From positions 186,001 through 250,000 of the forward strand of contig NZ_JACHOS010000004.1 in the NCBI RefSeq assembly GCF_014199985.1: a stretch of 64,000 nucleotides of DNA. Direction: 5' to 3'. This DNA comes from Methylorubrum rhodesianum (GTDB taxonomy: Bacteria > Pseudomonadota > Alphaproteobacteria > Rhizobiales > Beijerinckiaceae). A model generated the notes under the pieces. That model ran no database searches. It saw only the letters and a list, made by a program, of their open reading frames with translations, and was not told the DNA's origin. Numbering within the stretch: position 1 is the first letter of the stretch; the number at the start of each line of letters is the position of its first letter. Of the stretch, positions 38,626 through 48,016 are shown in pieces. Position numbers and translations under genes: made by a program.

Positions 38626-38769
38626 TCAGGGCATCAGGCCGAGAAGCTCAAGTCCGGCGGCGAGGAAGATCGCCGCGGCGCAGACGAACAGCTCCAGGGG
38701 AATATCCTGCCAGGACAGAGTGCGAGCGGCCGCAATCGCGCGCCGCTGCCGCGTCACGAGATCGATCAT
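38626..38769 (-). CDS. Small single-pass membrane protein
   Basis: 47 residues. GGAGG lies 8 bases before the ATG at 38767-38769. A basic N-terminus (RQRRAIAAAR) is followed by a hydrophobic helix (LELFVCAAAIFLAAGLELLGL) reaching the C-terminus. No family recognised. Confidence 0.55.
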   Translation of the reverse strand: MIDLVTRQRRAIAAARTLSWQDIPLELFVCAAAIFLAAGLELLGLMP

Positions 38770-38892
38770 GGGACGTCCTCCGGAGCGGCCCGTCTCAAGC
38801 GGACCCACTCACTTGAATGCCATCCTACATTCGTGAAGGACCTTTCGGAAGGCGTCCGACGGCGCCCAGCTCGCCAGGCGCGGAACACGAAA

Positions 38893-38920
38893 AAGCCCGA
38901 AGCGGCGACGCTCCGGGCTT
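38893..38920 (-). terminator. Rho-independent terminator of the 38979 gene
   Basis: Read leftward, a GC-rich stem AAGCCCGGAGC paired with GCTTCGGGCTT is followed by a run of T (AAAAA at 38889-38893 on the plus strand). Confidence 0.75.
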
Positions 38921-38978
38921 CTCGTCGAACGGTCCGCCGTGGGGATGCCGGATGGCGTCCCCGAACGGTTCGAGGACC

Positions 38979-39263
38979 TCAGTAGTAGAAGCGGCGCGGA
39001 CCGTAGAAGCGGCGCGGACCGTAGTACGGACGACGATAGTAGGGGCGACGGTAGAACGGGCGCGGGCCGTAGAAGCGGCGACCGTAATAGGGGCGCGGCC
39101 CCCAACCGCGGCGATAGTAATACTGCGCCTTCTCGACGGTGGCGGGAGCGGTTTCGGTCACCAGCGCGGCCGACGGACCGACCGGAGCGGCCGAGGCACC
39201 CTGCGGCGCGACCGCGGCGAGGCCCAGGACCATCAGCGCGGCGATGAGAAGTTTCTTGAGCAA
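38979..39263 (-). CDS. Secreted Tyr/Arg/Pro-repeat protein
   Basis: 94 residues. The signal peptide MLKKLLIAALMVLGLAAVAPQGASA has an AxA cleavage site near residue 25. The C-terminal 50 residues are a tandem RRPYYGPRRFYG-type repeat made only of Arg, Tyr, Phe, Pro and Gly, reflected in the DNA as repeats of about 18 bases (38983-39060). It should be an exported, highly cationic aromatic protein, perhaps bound to the cell wall or DNA. Such short YR-rich proteins are frequent in Methylobacterium relatives, but function is unknown. Confidence 0.75.
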   Translation of the reverse strand: MLKKLLIAALMVLGLAAVAPQGASAAPVGPSAALVTETAPATVEKAQYYYRRGWGPRPYYGRRFYGPRPFYRRPYYRRPYYGPRRFYGPRRFYY

Positions 39264-39412
39264 GTGTGCATTCCCTCTGCGGCAAACGCGATCGGTCGCG
39301 CCGGAGCCGGCGCGCCGCGGGAGCGTGAACGCGCGAAGGTCGGGATCGGTTGCGTGGGAAATGCACGCCGCGCGGGTCGATCACTTCACGCCGCCGGAAC
39401 GGTCGAAGCGTA

Positions 39413-39598
39413 TCAGGCGATCTTCGTCGTCATGTCCACGATAGAGGCTTCGCCGCTCTTCTTCACAAGCGCGATGCCACGCTCGCAATCCTCGCGGCGT
39501 ACGTAGCCCTCGCCGGAATCGGCGATCACGTTGCCGTTCTGAACGCGCAGCCGCCAGCGCCACTGCCCGCCCGCGTCACGATAGAGTTCGTAGCGCAT
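39413..39598 (-). CDS. DUF1508 (YegP-like) small protein
   Basis: 61 residues; GAGGAG is 9 bases before the ATG at 39596-39598. The domain reads YELYRDAGGQWRWRLRVQNG then IADSGEGYVRREDCERGI, the hallmark of the DUF1508 beta-beta-alpha repeat seen in YegP. Usually two repeats occur; here there is one. Function unknown. Confidence 0.85.
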   Translation of the reverse strand: MRYELYRDAGGQWRWRLRVQNGNVIADSGEGYVRREDCERGIALVKKSGEASIVDMTTKIA

Positions 39599-39692
39599 CC
39601 CGCCTGTCTCCTCTCGGGCCGCGCTTCGAACGAGCACGGCGCGGGATAGAACGCATCCCGCGCCGAAAGGATCGCTTCAGCCGCTCAGGCGA

Positions 39693-41240
39693 TCAGGAAC
39701 GCGGCGCGCGATCGAGCCAGCCGATGGCCCGCCCGCCTTCGCCGCCGCCGGAGCGCGCGGGGCGTCCGTCGCGGCGGCCGTCGTTCGGGCGGCCGCCCTG
39801 GGGACGCGCACCCTGCGGGCGAGCGCCCTGAGGACGACCCTCACCGGCCCGCTCGGGGCGGCGCTGGTCCTGCCGCTGACCTTCAGGACGCGGAGCACCC
39901 GAGCGCTGGTCCTGACGGTGTCCCGGCTGTCCGCCCGGACGGCCGCCGCGCGCCTCGTGAGCGCGCGGCTCGCCACGGCCCTCGCCACCCTGGCCGCGAC
40001 CGCCGCCCGGACGTCCCTGGCGATGACCGGGGCGACCCTGCGGCTGGCGCGGCGGGCGACGTGCCTCCTCGGCGGCGGTGTCCTGCGCCTCCTGCCGGCT
40101 CGGCGGGACGAAGCCCTCGGGGAAGCCGGCGACCGGCACCTTCTGGCGCGTGGTCCGCTCGATGTCGCGGAGATAGGCGCGCTCCTCGTCGTTGCAGAAC
40201 GAGATCGCCTGACCCTCCGCACCGGCGCGGGCCGTGCGGCCGATGCGGTGGACGTAGCTCTCCGGCACATTCGGCAGGTCGTAATTGACGACGTGGGTGA
40301 CTCCCTCGACGTCGATGCCGCGAGCGGCGATGTCGGTCGCCACCAGGACGCGGCACGAGCCGTCGCGGAAGGCGGCGAGCGCCCGCTCGCGCTGCGGCTG
40401 GCTCTTGTTGCCGTGGATCGCCGCACCGACGATGCCGACCTTGTCGAGGCCGCGCACGACCCGGTCCGCACCGTGCTTGGTGCGGGTGAAGACGAGCACG
40501 CGCTCGATCTTCGGATCACGCAGGACGTGGTTGAGCAGGGCCTGCTTGGCGCCGGTATGGCAGAAGATCACCTGCTGCTCGACGCGCTCGGCGGTGGTCG
40601 CTACCGGGGTCACCGCCACCTGCACCGGGTTGGTCAGGTACTGGTCGGCGAGGCCGGCGATGTTCTTCGGCATCGTGGCCGAGAAGAACAGGCTCTGGCG
40701 ACGCGCCGGCAGCATCTTCACGATCCGCTTGAGCGCGTGGATGAACCCGAGATCGAGCATCTGGTCGGCCTCGTCGAGGACGAGGATCTCGACGCCTTCC
40801 AGCGTCAGCGCCCGGCGGTCGACGAGATCGATGAGCCGGCCCGGCGTGGCGACGAGGATATCGACGCCCGGCGCGATCGCCCGCTCCTGACGATTGATGT
40901 TCACGCCGCCGAAGACGACGGTGTTGGTGTAGGGCAGGTGCCGGCCGTAATCGGAGAAGCTCTCGGCGATCTGGCTCGCCAGCTCGCGGGTCGGCGAGAG
41001 CACGAGCACGCGGCAACCGCGCCGCGGCGCACGGCGGTTGTCGAGCGACAGGCGATGCAGAATCGGCAGAGCGAAGGCGGCGGTCTTTCCGGTGCCGGTC
41101 TGGGCGATGCCGCAAAGGTCGCGGCCTTCCATCGCCGGCGGAACCGCCTGCGACTGGATCGGAGTGGGCGTGACGTAGCCGGCTTCTTCCAGCGCGCGGA
41201 GCACGGGCTGAGCGAGGCCGAAATCAGTGAATTGAGTCAA
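39693..41240 (-). CDS. rhlE: DEAD-box RNA helicase (RhlE type) with RGG-rich tail
   Basis: ATP-dependent RNA helicase. Q motif [23 protein letters not shown], motif I AQTGTGKT, motif II DEAD, motif III SAT, and C-terminal motifs [10 protein letters not shown] are all present within about 380 residues. The last 130 residues are a disordered, Arg/Gly/Gln-rich tail with RGG/GRPGG repeats that would bind RNA. The start is uncertain: TTG at 41238-41240 gives the family-typical LTQFTDFGL opening; the frame stays open to 41405, giving 55 extra residues of poor quality. 515 residues are counted from the TTG. The gap 41241-41796 contains an AT-rich stretch but no gene. Confidence 0.9.
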   Translation of the reverse strand: MTQFTDFGLAQPVLRALEEAGYVTPTPIQSQAVPPAMEGRDLCGIAQTGTGKTAAFALPILHRLSLDNRRAPRRGCRVLVLSPTRELASQIAESFSDYGRHLPYTNTVVFGGVNINRQERAIAPGVDILVATPGRLIDLVDRRALTLEGVEILVLDEADQMLDLGFIHALKRIVKMLPARRQSLFFSATMPKNIAGLADQYLTNPVQVAVTPVATTAERVEQQVIFCHTGAKQALLNHVLRDPKIERVLVFTRTKHGADRVVRGLDKVGIVGAAIHGNKSQPQRERALAAFRDGSCRVLVATDIAARGIDVEGVTHVVNYDLPNVPESYVHRIGRTARAGAEGQAISFCNDEERAYLRDIERTTRQKVPVAGFPEGFVPPSRQEAQDTAAEEARRPPRQPQGRPGHRQGRPGGGRGQGGEGRGEPRAHEARGGRPGGQPGHRQDQRSGAPRPEGQRQDQRRPERAGEGRPQGARPQGARPQGGRPNDGRRDGRPARSGGGEGGRAIGWLDRAPRS

Positions 41241-41796
41241 GTCGGTACTTTCAAGGCAGCGGAACCCGCGATCCGGCGCAAGGCGCTCGGAAAAATAGTG
41301 AGGTCCGTCGGTCCGGGAGGCTGCCCGCGTGATGGGGCGGCCTGGGGTGCATGCACGTTGAAGAGAGGGGCCGGGGCGCGACCTGGGAAAGGCGCGAACC
41401 GTCACGCAGCCCCCTCAAGCGACCCCGTATGGCCGCTGACGCTGCAGGTGCGATATGCGACGTTGCACCTGCGAAGTCAATGCGAGCCTCACGCTTCCAC
41501 CCGCATCGGATCGAGCGGCCGATTCCGCTCCCGCATCGTCGCGGGTTGGTCGAGGATGGCTGCTCCGATGACGGACTCCGCGGTCAGCAAACCAAGCGAC
41601 GAAGGCGATCGAGATATACTGTCAAGCTCAATTGAATCAAACATTAAAATACCAGACAAAGAGATCACATATCTCAATTAACAATTCATAATAACGCTCT
41701 CGTGATATATAAAATAATCATCGGAAAGGAACATCATCAATCCTGCATTGGATTCCCGGTCATCGGCTCGAAAACCGATCTCGCAGGAGATGTCCA

Positions 41797-42882
41797 ATGG
41801 CGACGATTTCGGGAACGGACTCAGACAATGTTCTGACCGGCACGCTTGGTGACGACATCATTCTCGGCCTTCTCGGGAACGACGTCATAACGGATCCGGG
41901 CGGCTTCAATCGGATCGACGGTCAGGGTGGAAACGACACCATTACCGGCGGCGCCGACCTCGACTACATCGCCGGCGGGCCCGGGAACGACACGATCTTC
42001 GGCGCAGGGGGCTTCGATCAAATCATCGGAGAGGCCGGCAACGATACAATCTACGGCCAGGATGGCGACGACTACGCCGCCGGCAATCCCGGTGACGATG
42101 CTCTCTACGGTGGCCTCGGAAACGACTTCCTGGTCGGCGAGGCGGGCTTCGACCTCGTCTTCGGTGACGAGGGCAATGACTTCGTCGCCGGCGGTGACGA
42201 CAACGACACCGTCCGCGGCGGCGACGGCGACGACTTGGTCGACGGCGACCTCGGAAACGATGTCCTGTTCGGTGACGCGGGCAACGACGTCGTCTTCGGT
42301 GATTTCGGCGACGACAGAATGTCGGGCGGTTCGGGCAGCAACACGCTCGACGGCGCGTTCGGCATCGATACCGCCGTCTTCGCCTTCAACTTCGCCAATG
42401 CCGGCGTCTCGTCCGCAGGCACCCTGTCGGTGATCACCGGCCAGAACTCCACGGACACGGTCAAGAACACCGAAATCTTCGCATTCGCCGACCGAACCAT
42501 CGTTCAGGGCGACGGCAACCCCCTGGTCGACGACTTGTTCTACCTGAGCCAGTACAAGGACGTCTTCAACAACGGCAACGACGCCGAGCAACATTTCCGC
42601 GACTACGGCTGGAGGGAAGGCCGCAACCCGAATGCCTTCTTCGACACGCAGGGCTACCTCGCCGCCTATAAGGATGTGGCGGCGGCCGGCATCAACCCTC
42701 TCGAGCACTACCTGACCTACGGCTGGAAGGAGGGCCGCGATCCCTCGGCTCAATTCGATACCAAGCAGTACCTCGCGGCTTACGCGGACGTGGCAGCGGC
42801 CGGCATCAATCCGCTGCAGCACTACCTCGAATATGGTGCCGTCGAAGGGCGACAGACCTTCGGCGACGGCACTTTCGCCTGA
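41797..42882 (+). CDS. RTX-repeat calcium-binding protein with C-terminal YL-x2-Y-x-DV repeats
   Basis: 361 residues. Residues about 5-190 are near-continuous GGxGNDxlx repeats (GNDTITGG, GNDTIYG, GDDLVDG and so on), forming calcium beta rolls. Residues about 240-361 contain three 38-residue repeats, each with YL(A/S)(A/Q)YKDV, INPL-HY and YGW-EGR, separate from RTX units. No N-terminal signal is seen, so type I secretion is likely, though the exporter of the left half may not be its partner. GGAG is about 7 bases upstream of the start. The AT-rich 41640-41790 region upstream likely holds its promoter. A good terminator follows. Confidence 0.88.
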   Translation: MATISGTDSDNVLTGTLGDDIILGLLGNDVITDPGGFNRIDGQGGNDTITGGADLDYIAGGPGNDTIFGAGGFDQIIGEAGNDTIYGQDGDDYAAGNPGDDALYGGLGNDFLVGEAGFDLVFGDEGNDFVAGGDDNDTVRGGDGDDLVDGDLGNDVLFGDAGNDVVFGDFGDDRMSGGSGSNTLDGAFGIDTAVFAFNFANAGVSSAGTLSVITGQNSTDTVKNTEIFAFADRTIVQGDGNPLVDDLFYLSQYKDVFNNGNDAEQHFRDYGWREGRNPNAFFDTQGYLAAYKDVAAAGINPLEHYLTYGWKEGRDPSAQFDTKQYLAAYADVAAAGINPLQHYLEYGAVEGRQTFGDGTFA

Positions 42883-42948
42883 CGACCCCGTCACGGCACA
42901 AAGCCAGCGATCCGGCGAACGGCCGCCGGATCGTCGACGACGGACCGA

Positions 42949-42977
42949 GCCCCGGCGCGGAGCGCGCCGGGGCCTTT
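42949..42977. terminator. Terminator between the RTX gene and the 42991 gene
   Basis: The stem GCCCCGGCGCG pairs with CGCGCCGGGGC across a short GAG loop and is followed by CTTT. It is placed to end the rightward RTX transcript and possibly the leftward gene. Confidence 0.75.
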
Positions 42978-42990
42978 CGTGCGTGACGCC

Positions 42991-43227
42991 TCAGCCCTCG
43001 TCGAACCGGCTCATCCGGAACACTTCGATGCCGGCTCCGTCGATCACCCGTACCGCCTCCGCGGCGGTGCCGGAGCGCTGCGGAACACGGGCTCGGGCGA
43101 ACAGACGTCGCGCGCGCTCCTCGGCCCCCTCCCGACTCGACGTCCGCACAGAGATCCGCTGCTGAACGCCTCCCGGCGCGTCGGCCTCGTCAGGGCCGAG
43201 CACCTCGATGTGATAGGTCTCTCGCAC
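42991..43227 (-). CDS. Small hypothetical protein
   Basis: 78 residues, with an amphipathic composition: ETYHIEVLG at the start, RISVRTSSREGAEERARRLFARA in the middle and AVRVIDGAGIEVFRM at the end, giving a beta-alpha-beta outline with a conserved-looking helix. No family recognised. Divergent from the sulfurtransferase gene. Confidence 0.55.
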   Translation of the reverse strand: MRETYHIEVLGPDEADAPGGVQQRISVRTSSREGAEERARRLFARARVPQRSGTAAEAVRVIDGAGIEVFRMSRFDEG

Positions 43228-43426
43228 GTCGTTTCGTGTCCTCGCCTCTGAGCGTGGTCCTTGGCATGGGGCTTACCCCAAGATCGGGCCGTCCGCAGGT
43301 CCGTGGAAGGCGCCGAGCGAGCGGGACCCGGTGACGCGGGGGTTTCCGTTTCCCGCCCTTGCCGAATTCCCGCCAATGCCGGATGTGGTGTCTTCCCCGC
43401 GGGTACGCGCACAGGCGAGGACATCC

Positions 43427-44275
43427 ATGACTGCATCGCCCTTCGTCACGGTGGACTGGCTGCACCAGCGCCTCAGCGCGCCGGACATCGTCGTACTGGA
43501 CGCCTCTTGGTACCTGCCAGCCCAGGGGCGCGACGCCGAGGCCGAGTACCGGGCTGCCCATATTCCGGGCGCGATCCGCTTCGATCTCGACGCGATGAGC
43601 GACACCGACTCGCACCTTCCCCACATGCTGCCGCGGCCCGAGGTGTTCTCCTCGAAGATGCGCGCGCTCGGTGTCGGCGACGGGGCGCAGGTCGTCGTCT
43701 ACGATGGGATGGGCCTGTTCTCGGCGCCGCGGGTGCGTTGGATGCTCCAGACCTTCGGCATGCGCGACGTCAAGCTGTTGGAAGGCGGCATGCCGGCCTG
43801 GATCGCGGCGGGCTATCCGACCGAGGACGGTCCGGGCCGCCCGCGCGACCGTCGTCACTTCACCGCGCGGCTGGACAACGGCGCGGTGGCGAATGCCAGC
43901 GACGTCTCACGCGCGCTCGCCAACGGCTCGGCCCAGGTCGTCGATGCCCGCTCCGGTCCGCGTTTCCGCGGCGAGGAGGCGGAGCCGCGCCCGGGCGTGC
44001 GCCCCGGCCACATGCCGGGCGCCCGGAACCTGCACTATGCCGCCCTCCAGGCCAATGGCCGCCTGCGGGACGAGGCCTCGCTGCGCGCGGCGATCGCCGA
44101 GGCCGGGGTGGATCTCGACCGTCCCGTCATCACCACCTGCGGCTCGGGCGTCACCGCCGCCATCGTCGCGCTGGCCCTCGAAACGTTGGGCAAGGAGCCG
44201 CGGGCCCTGTACGACGGCTCGTGGTCGGAATGGGGGGCGGATCCGGCCCGTCCCGTCGAGACCGGTCCCGCCTGA
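43427..44275 (+). CDS. sseA: 3-mercaptopyruvate sulfurtransferase
   Basis: Transfers sulfur from 3-mercaptopyruvate to thiol acceptors or cyanide. 282 residues in two rhodanese domains: residues 1-140 (inactive, with VVYDGMGLFSAPRVRWML) and 155-280 (active). The active loop is TCGSGVTAA, with Cys followed by GSGVT, the loop type that separates mercaptopyruvate sulfurtransferases from thiosulfate ones (which have CRxG). The ATG at 43427 follows GGCGAGGACATCC. Stands alone. Confidence 0.93.
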   Translation: MTASPFVTVDWLHQRLSAPDIVVLDASWYLPAQGRDAEAEYRAAHIPGAIRFDLDAMSDTDSHLPHMLPRPEVFSSKMRALGVGDGAQVVVYDGMGLFSAPRVRWMLQTFGMRDVKLLEGGMPAWIAAGYPTEDGPGRPRDRRHFTARLDNGAVANASDVSRALANGSAQVVDARSGPRFRGEEAEPRPGVRPGHMPGARNLHYAALQANGRLRDEASLRAAIAEAGVDLDRPVITTCGSGVTAAIVALALETLGKEPRALYDGSWSEWGADPARPVETGPA

Positions 44276-44463
44276 GGCATCGTTCCGCGCCTCTCGCCGG
44301 CGGTGCATTCCGGGGATGCCGGCCGCCGAGAGGACGACACAGCGTTAAAGGGCGGTTAAGAGGACGCGCATAAGCTTGGCCGAAGCCGGCCGCCGGATCC
44401 CCGGTCGCTTGGGGATCCGGACGGCACCCGTACGGCCCGTCTCGAAGGCTCGGAGGATACGGC

Positions 44464-46176
44464 TTGGGCAGGGGCCCCGAACGCTGGCAGCTCTACCGCC
44501 TGCTCGGTCACGAGATCGTCCGCGCGGTTCGCGAGCGGACGGCGCGGCTCACGGCGCGGCCCGAGATCCTCACCCGGGCCCGGGTGACCGGTCTCGTCAT
44601 CGCGCCGCACGATCTGCGCACCAGCGACGCCTCGCTCGCCGACGACATCTATTCCGGTCTGTTCGTCTTCGCCGGCCGCTCGCTGATCGTGAGCGGGCGC
44701 TCCCCCTTCGATTACGATCCCCCCTCCCCCGAATGGGCGGACGCGCTCTACGGCTTCGGCTGGCTGCGCCACCTGCGCGCCGCCGACACGGCGCTGGCGC
44801 GGGCCAACGCCCGGGCCTTCGTCTCGGACTTCATGAGCGGAAGGGGCGAGGCCGCCCGCGCCAGCCCGGTGCCTGTGGCCTCGCGGCGGCTGATCTCGTT
44901 CCTGTGCCAGTCCCCGCTGGTGCTGGAGGGTGCCGACCACGCCTTCTACCAAGCCTTCCTCAAGGCGGTGGGTAAGGGCGCGCGGGAACTGGAACGCTCG
45001 CTGCGCCGCTCGGCGCCGCCGCAATCGCGCCTGCTCGCGGCGGTGGCGCTGACCTATGCCGGACTCTGCTGCGAGGGGATCGAGCCGATCCTGCGCCGGG
45101 CGACCCGCATCCTCGTCCGCGAACTCGACGCGCAGATCCTGCCCGACGGCGGCCACCGCTCCCGCGATCCGCGTTTCGCGATGGAGCTGCTGCTCGACCT
45201 GCTGCCGCTCCGCCAGAGCTTCCTCAGCCGCAGCGTCGATCCGCCCGAAGCGCTCCTGCGCGCGGTGGATCGGATGCTGCCGGCCCTACGCCTTCTGCGC
45301 CACGGCGACGCCTCGCTCAGCCACTTCAACGGCATGGGCGTCACCGCGGCCGACCATCTCGCCACGCTGCTGGTCTACGACGGATCCGGCACCGAGCCGC
45401 TGATGTATGCGTCCCATTCCGGCTATGCCCGGATGGAGACGGGCCGCGTCGTCATGGTCTGCGATGTCGGCGCGCCGCCGCCGATGGACCAGTCGCGCGA
45501 GGCCGGCGGCGGGTGTCTCTCCTTCGAGCTGACGAGCGGGGCGCAGCGCATCGTCGTCAATTGCGGCGCCCCCGCGAGCGGCGGCGAGCTGCGCCGGGCG
45601 GCGCGCAGCACCGCCGCGCACTCGACGGCGACGGTCGCCGACACCTCCTCCTGCCGCTTCCTCGACGAGCCGGAAGATTGGTGGATCGGCCGCCTCGCCG
45701 CACGCTGGCTGCTGGCGCGCCGTGGCCCCGTCGTGCTGCGCGGTCCCGGCCCTGTCGCGGTCGAGCGGCGCACGGAGAACGGAGATTCCGTCCTCGCCGC
45801 CCGCCACGACGGCTACGTCGCCGAGTTCGGCATCCTGCACGAGCGCCGCTGGCGCCTCTCCGGCAGCCCGGTGCGGCTCGAGGGCGAGGATGCCTTCCGT
45901 CGCGAGGGCAAGCGCGCCCGCGCGCGTCCCCATCCGGTCGCGGTGCGCTTCCATCTCCACACCGCCGTCGCCGCCCAACCACAGGAGGATGGCAGCGTCA
46001 CCTTGGGTCTGCCGACGGGCGAGCGCTGGCGCTTTACCGCGGAGGGTGCGACGCTGACGATCGAGGAGAGCGTCTATTTCGCAGGCGTCGTCGGCGCGCG
46101 GCGCACTGCGCAGATCGTCCTGCACCTGTCGGTGGACGCGGACGCCCTCGTGCGCTGGCGGATCGAGCAGATCTAA
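44464..46176 (+). CDS. Heparinase II/III family protein
   Basis: 570 residues starting at TTG 44464, supported by GGAGG 7 bases upstream. The N-terminal half is an alpha/alpha toroid (RRLISFLCQSPLVLEGADHAFYQAFLKA, LAAVALTYAGLC), and the C-terminal half from about 330 is the beta-sandwich lyase domain (GYARMETGRVVMVCDVGAPPP, ELTSGAQRIVVNCGAP). Family members cut acidic polysaccharides by beta elimination. In alphaproteobacteria this gene is commonly next to purH, as here. No signal peptide, so it may not act on extracellular polymers. Confidence 0.88.
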   Translation: MGRGPERWQLYRLLGHEIVRAVRERTARLTARPEILTRARVTGLVIAPHDLRTSDASLADDIYSGLFVFAGRSLIVSGRSPFDYDPPSPEWADALYGFGWLRHLRAADTALARANARAFVSDFMSGRGEAARASPVPVASRRLISFLCQSPLVLEGADHAFYQAFLKAVGKGARELERSLRRSAPPQSRLLAAVALTYAGLCCEGIEPILRRATRILVRELDAQILPDGGHRSRDPRFAMELLLDLLPLRQSFLSRSVDPPEALLRAVDRMLPALRLLRHGDASLSHFNGMGVTAADHLATLLVYDGSGTEPLMYASHSGYARMETGRVVMVCDVGAPPPMDQSREAGGGCLSFELTSGAQRIVVNCGAPASGGELRRAARSTAAHSTATVADTSSCRFLDEPEDWWIGRLAARWLLARRGPVVLRGPGPVAVERRTENGDSVLAARHDGYVAEFGILHERRWRLSGSPVRLEGEDAFRREGKRARARPHPVAVRFHLHTAVAAQPQEDGSVTLGLPTGERWRFTAEGATLTIEESVYFAGVVGARRTAQIVLHLSVDADALVRWRIEQI

Positions 46177-46306
46177 CGGCCGCTTAGGGTGCGGCGTTGG
46201 GAACGGTTGCTTTCGTCATCGGACACACTGACCTCCAACTGGCCGCCCCTGTCGGTTCCGTGCTACCGCGCGCGCGATTTCCTCGTTCGACGACACAGGC
46301 CATACC

Positions 46307-47905
46307 ATGCCGCGCGACCAGATCCGGGTCACCCGCGCCCTCCTTTCCGTTTCCGACAAGACCGGGCTGACGGACTTCGCCACGGCGCTGAGCCGTCGCG
46401 GTGTCGAGCTGGTCTCGACCGGCGGCACGCATCGGGCGCTGACGGAAGCAGGGCTCGCGGTCCGGGAAGTCTCCGAGCTGACCCGCTTTCCCGAGATGAT
46501 GGATGGTCGGGTGAAGACCCTTCATCCGGCGGTCCATGGCGGCTTGCTCGCGGTGCGCGACAATCCAGAGCATCAGGCAGCGCTCGCCGCCCACGGGATC
46601 GGCGCCATCGACCTGCTCATCGTCAACCTCTACCCGTTCGAGGAGACGCTGAAGGCCGGCAAGGCCTACGACGACTGTGTCGAGAACATCGACGTCGGCG
46701 GCCCTGCCATGATCCGCGCGGCGGCCAAGAACCACGCCGACGTCGCCGTGGTGGTCGATGTCTCGGATTACGAGACCATCCTCGCCGAGCTCGCCGCTCA
46801 GGATGGTCAGCTCAGCGCGGCGACCCGTCGCCGGCTGGCGCAGAAGGCCTTTTCGCGCACCGCCTCCTACGACGCGGCCATCGCCAACTGGCTCGCCGAG
46901 GTCGAGAGCAGCGACGAGGCTCCAACCTTCAAGGCTCTGGGCGGCACGCTCGCACAGGGCCTGCGCTACGGCGAGAACCCGCACCAGTCGGCGGCCTTCT
47001 ACCGCCTGCCCGGCACCCTGCGGCCCGGCATCGCCACCGCCCGGCAGCTCCAGGGCAAGGAGTTGTCCTACAACAACCTCAACGACACCGACGCGGCCTA
47101 CGAATGCGTCGCCGAGTTCGATCCCGCCCGTGCGGCGGCGGTGGCGATCATCAAGCACGCCAATCCGTGCGGCGTCGCGGAGGGCGCCAGCCTGCTGGAG
47201 GCTTACGAGCGGGCGCTGGCCTGCGACCCGACCTCGGCCTTCGGCGGCATCGTCGCTCTCAATCGTCCTCTGGACGCAGAGGCCGCGCGAAAGATCGTGG
47301 AGATCTTCACCGAAGTCATCATCGCCCCCGACGCCTCGGAGGAGGCCAGGGCCATCATCGGCGCCAAGAAGAACCTGCGGCTCCTGCTCGCCGGCGGCCT
47401 CGCCGATCCGCGGGCGAAGGGCGAGACCATCCGCACGGTCGCCGGCGGCTTCCTCGTCCAGGCCCGGGACGCGATGAGCGTGGACGACATGGAGCTGAAG
47501 GTCGTCACCAAGCGTAAACCGAGCGAGAGCGAACTCGCCGACATGCGCTTCGCCTACCGCGTGGCCAAGCACGTGAAGTCGAACGCCATCGTCTACGCCA
47601 AGGGCGGCGCCACGGTCGGCATCGGCGCCGGGCAGATGTCACGGGTCGATTCCTCGATCACCGCAGCGCGGAAAGCCGCTGAAGCGGCAGAGCGCCTCGG
47701 GCTTCCCGAGTCCCTGGCCAAGGGCTCGGCGGTGGCCTCGGACGCCTTCTTCCCCTTCGCCGACGGCCTGCTCGCCGCGGCCGAGGCCGGCGCCACCGCC
47801 GTGATCCAGCCCGGTGGCTCGATGCGCGACGACGAGGTGATCCGTGCCGCAGACGAGGCGGGTCTCGCCATGGTGTTCACGGGCGTGCGCCACTTCCGCC
47901 ACTGA
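46307..47905 (+). CDS. purH: Bifunctional AICAR formyltransferase/IMP cyclohydrolase
   Basis: Last two steps of purine synthesis: formyl transfer from 10-formyl-THF to AICAR and ring closure to IMP. 532 residues. The N-terminal cyclohydrolase (MGS-like) domain runs to about 195, with STGGTHRAL and [11 protein letters not shown]. The transformylase domain contains [28 protein letters not shown], and [11 protein letters not shown], whose Lys-His pair is catalytic. C-terminal end GVRHFRH is as in the family. Complete, core gene, followed by a terminator. Confidence 0.98.
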   Translation: MPRDQIRVTRALLSVSDKTGLTDFATALSRRGVELVSTGGTHRALTEAGLAVREVSELTRFPEMMDGRVKTLHPAVHGGLLAVRDNPEHQAALAAHGIGAIDLLIVNLYPFEETLKAGKAYDDCVENIDVGGPAMIRAAAKNHADVAVVVDVSDYETILAELAAQDGQLSAATRRRLAQKAFSRTASYDAAIANWLAEVESSDEAPTFKALGGTLAQGLRYGENPHQSAAFYRLPGTLRPGIATARQLQGKELSYNNLNDTDAAYECVAEFDPARAAAVAIIKHANPCGVAEGASLLEAYERALACDPTSAFGGIVALNRPLDAEAARKIVEIFTEVIIAPDASEEARAIIGAKKNLRLLLAGGLADPRAKGETIRTVAGGFLVQARDAMSVDDMELKVVTKRKPSESELADMRFAYRVAKHVKSNAIVYAKGGATVGIGAGQMSRVDSSITAARKAAEAAERLGLPESLAKGSAVASDAFFPFADGLLAAAEAGATAVIQPGGSMRDDEVIRAADEAGLAMVFTGVRHFRH

Positions 47906-47955
47906 GCGGGCGCGCACGACGCGTTCATCGCCGGGAGCGCCGCGGCCTCTGAATT

Positions 47956-47990
47956 GGAAAAAGGCCCCACCTCTCGGCAGGGCCTTTTCC
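47956..47990. terminator. Terminator between purH and the MFS gene
   Basis: GGAAAAAGGCCC and GGGCCTTTTCC form a stem with a 12-base loop. The T and A runs on each arm let it work in both directions for the convergent genes. Confidence 0.8.
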
Positions 47991-48016
47991 GTCTAGGCCG
48001 GTCAGACCCGGAGGCC

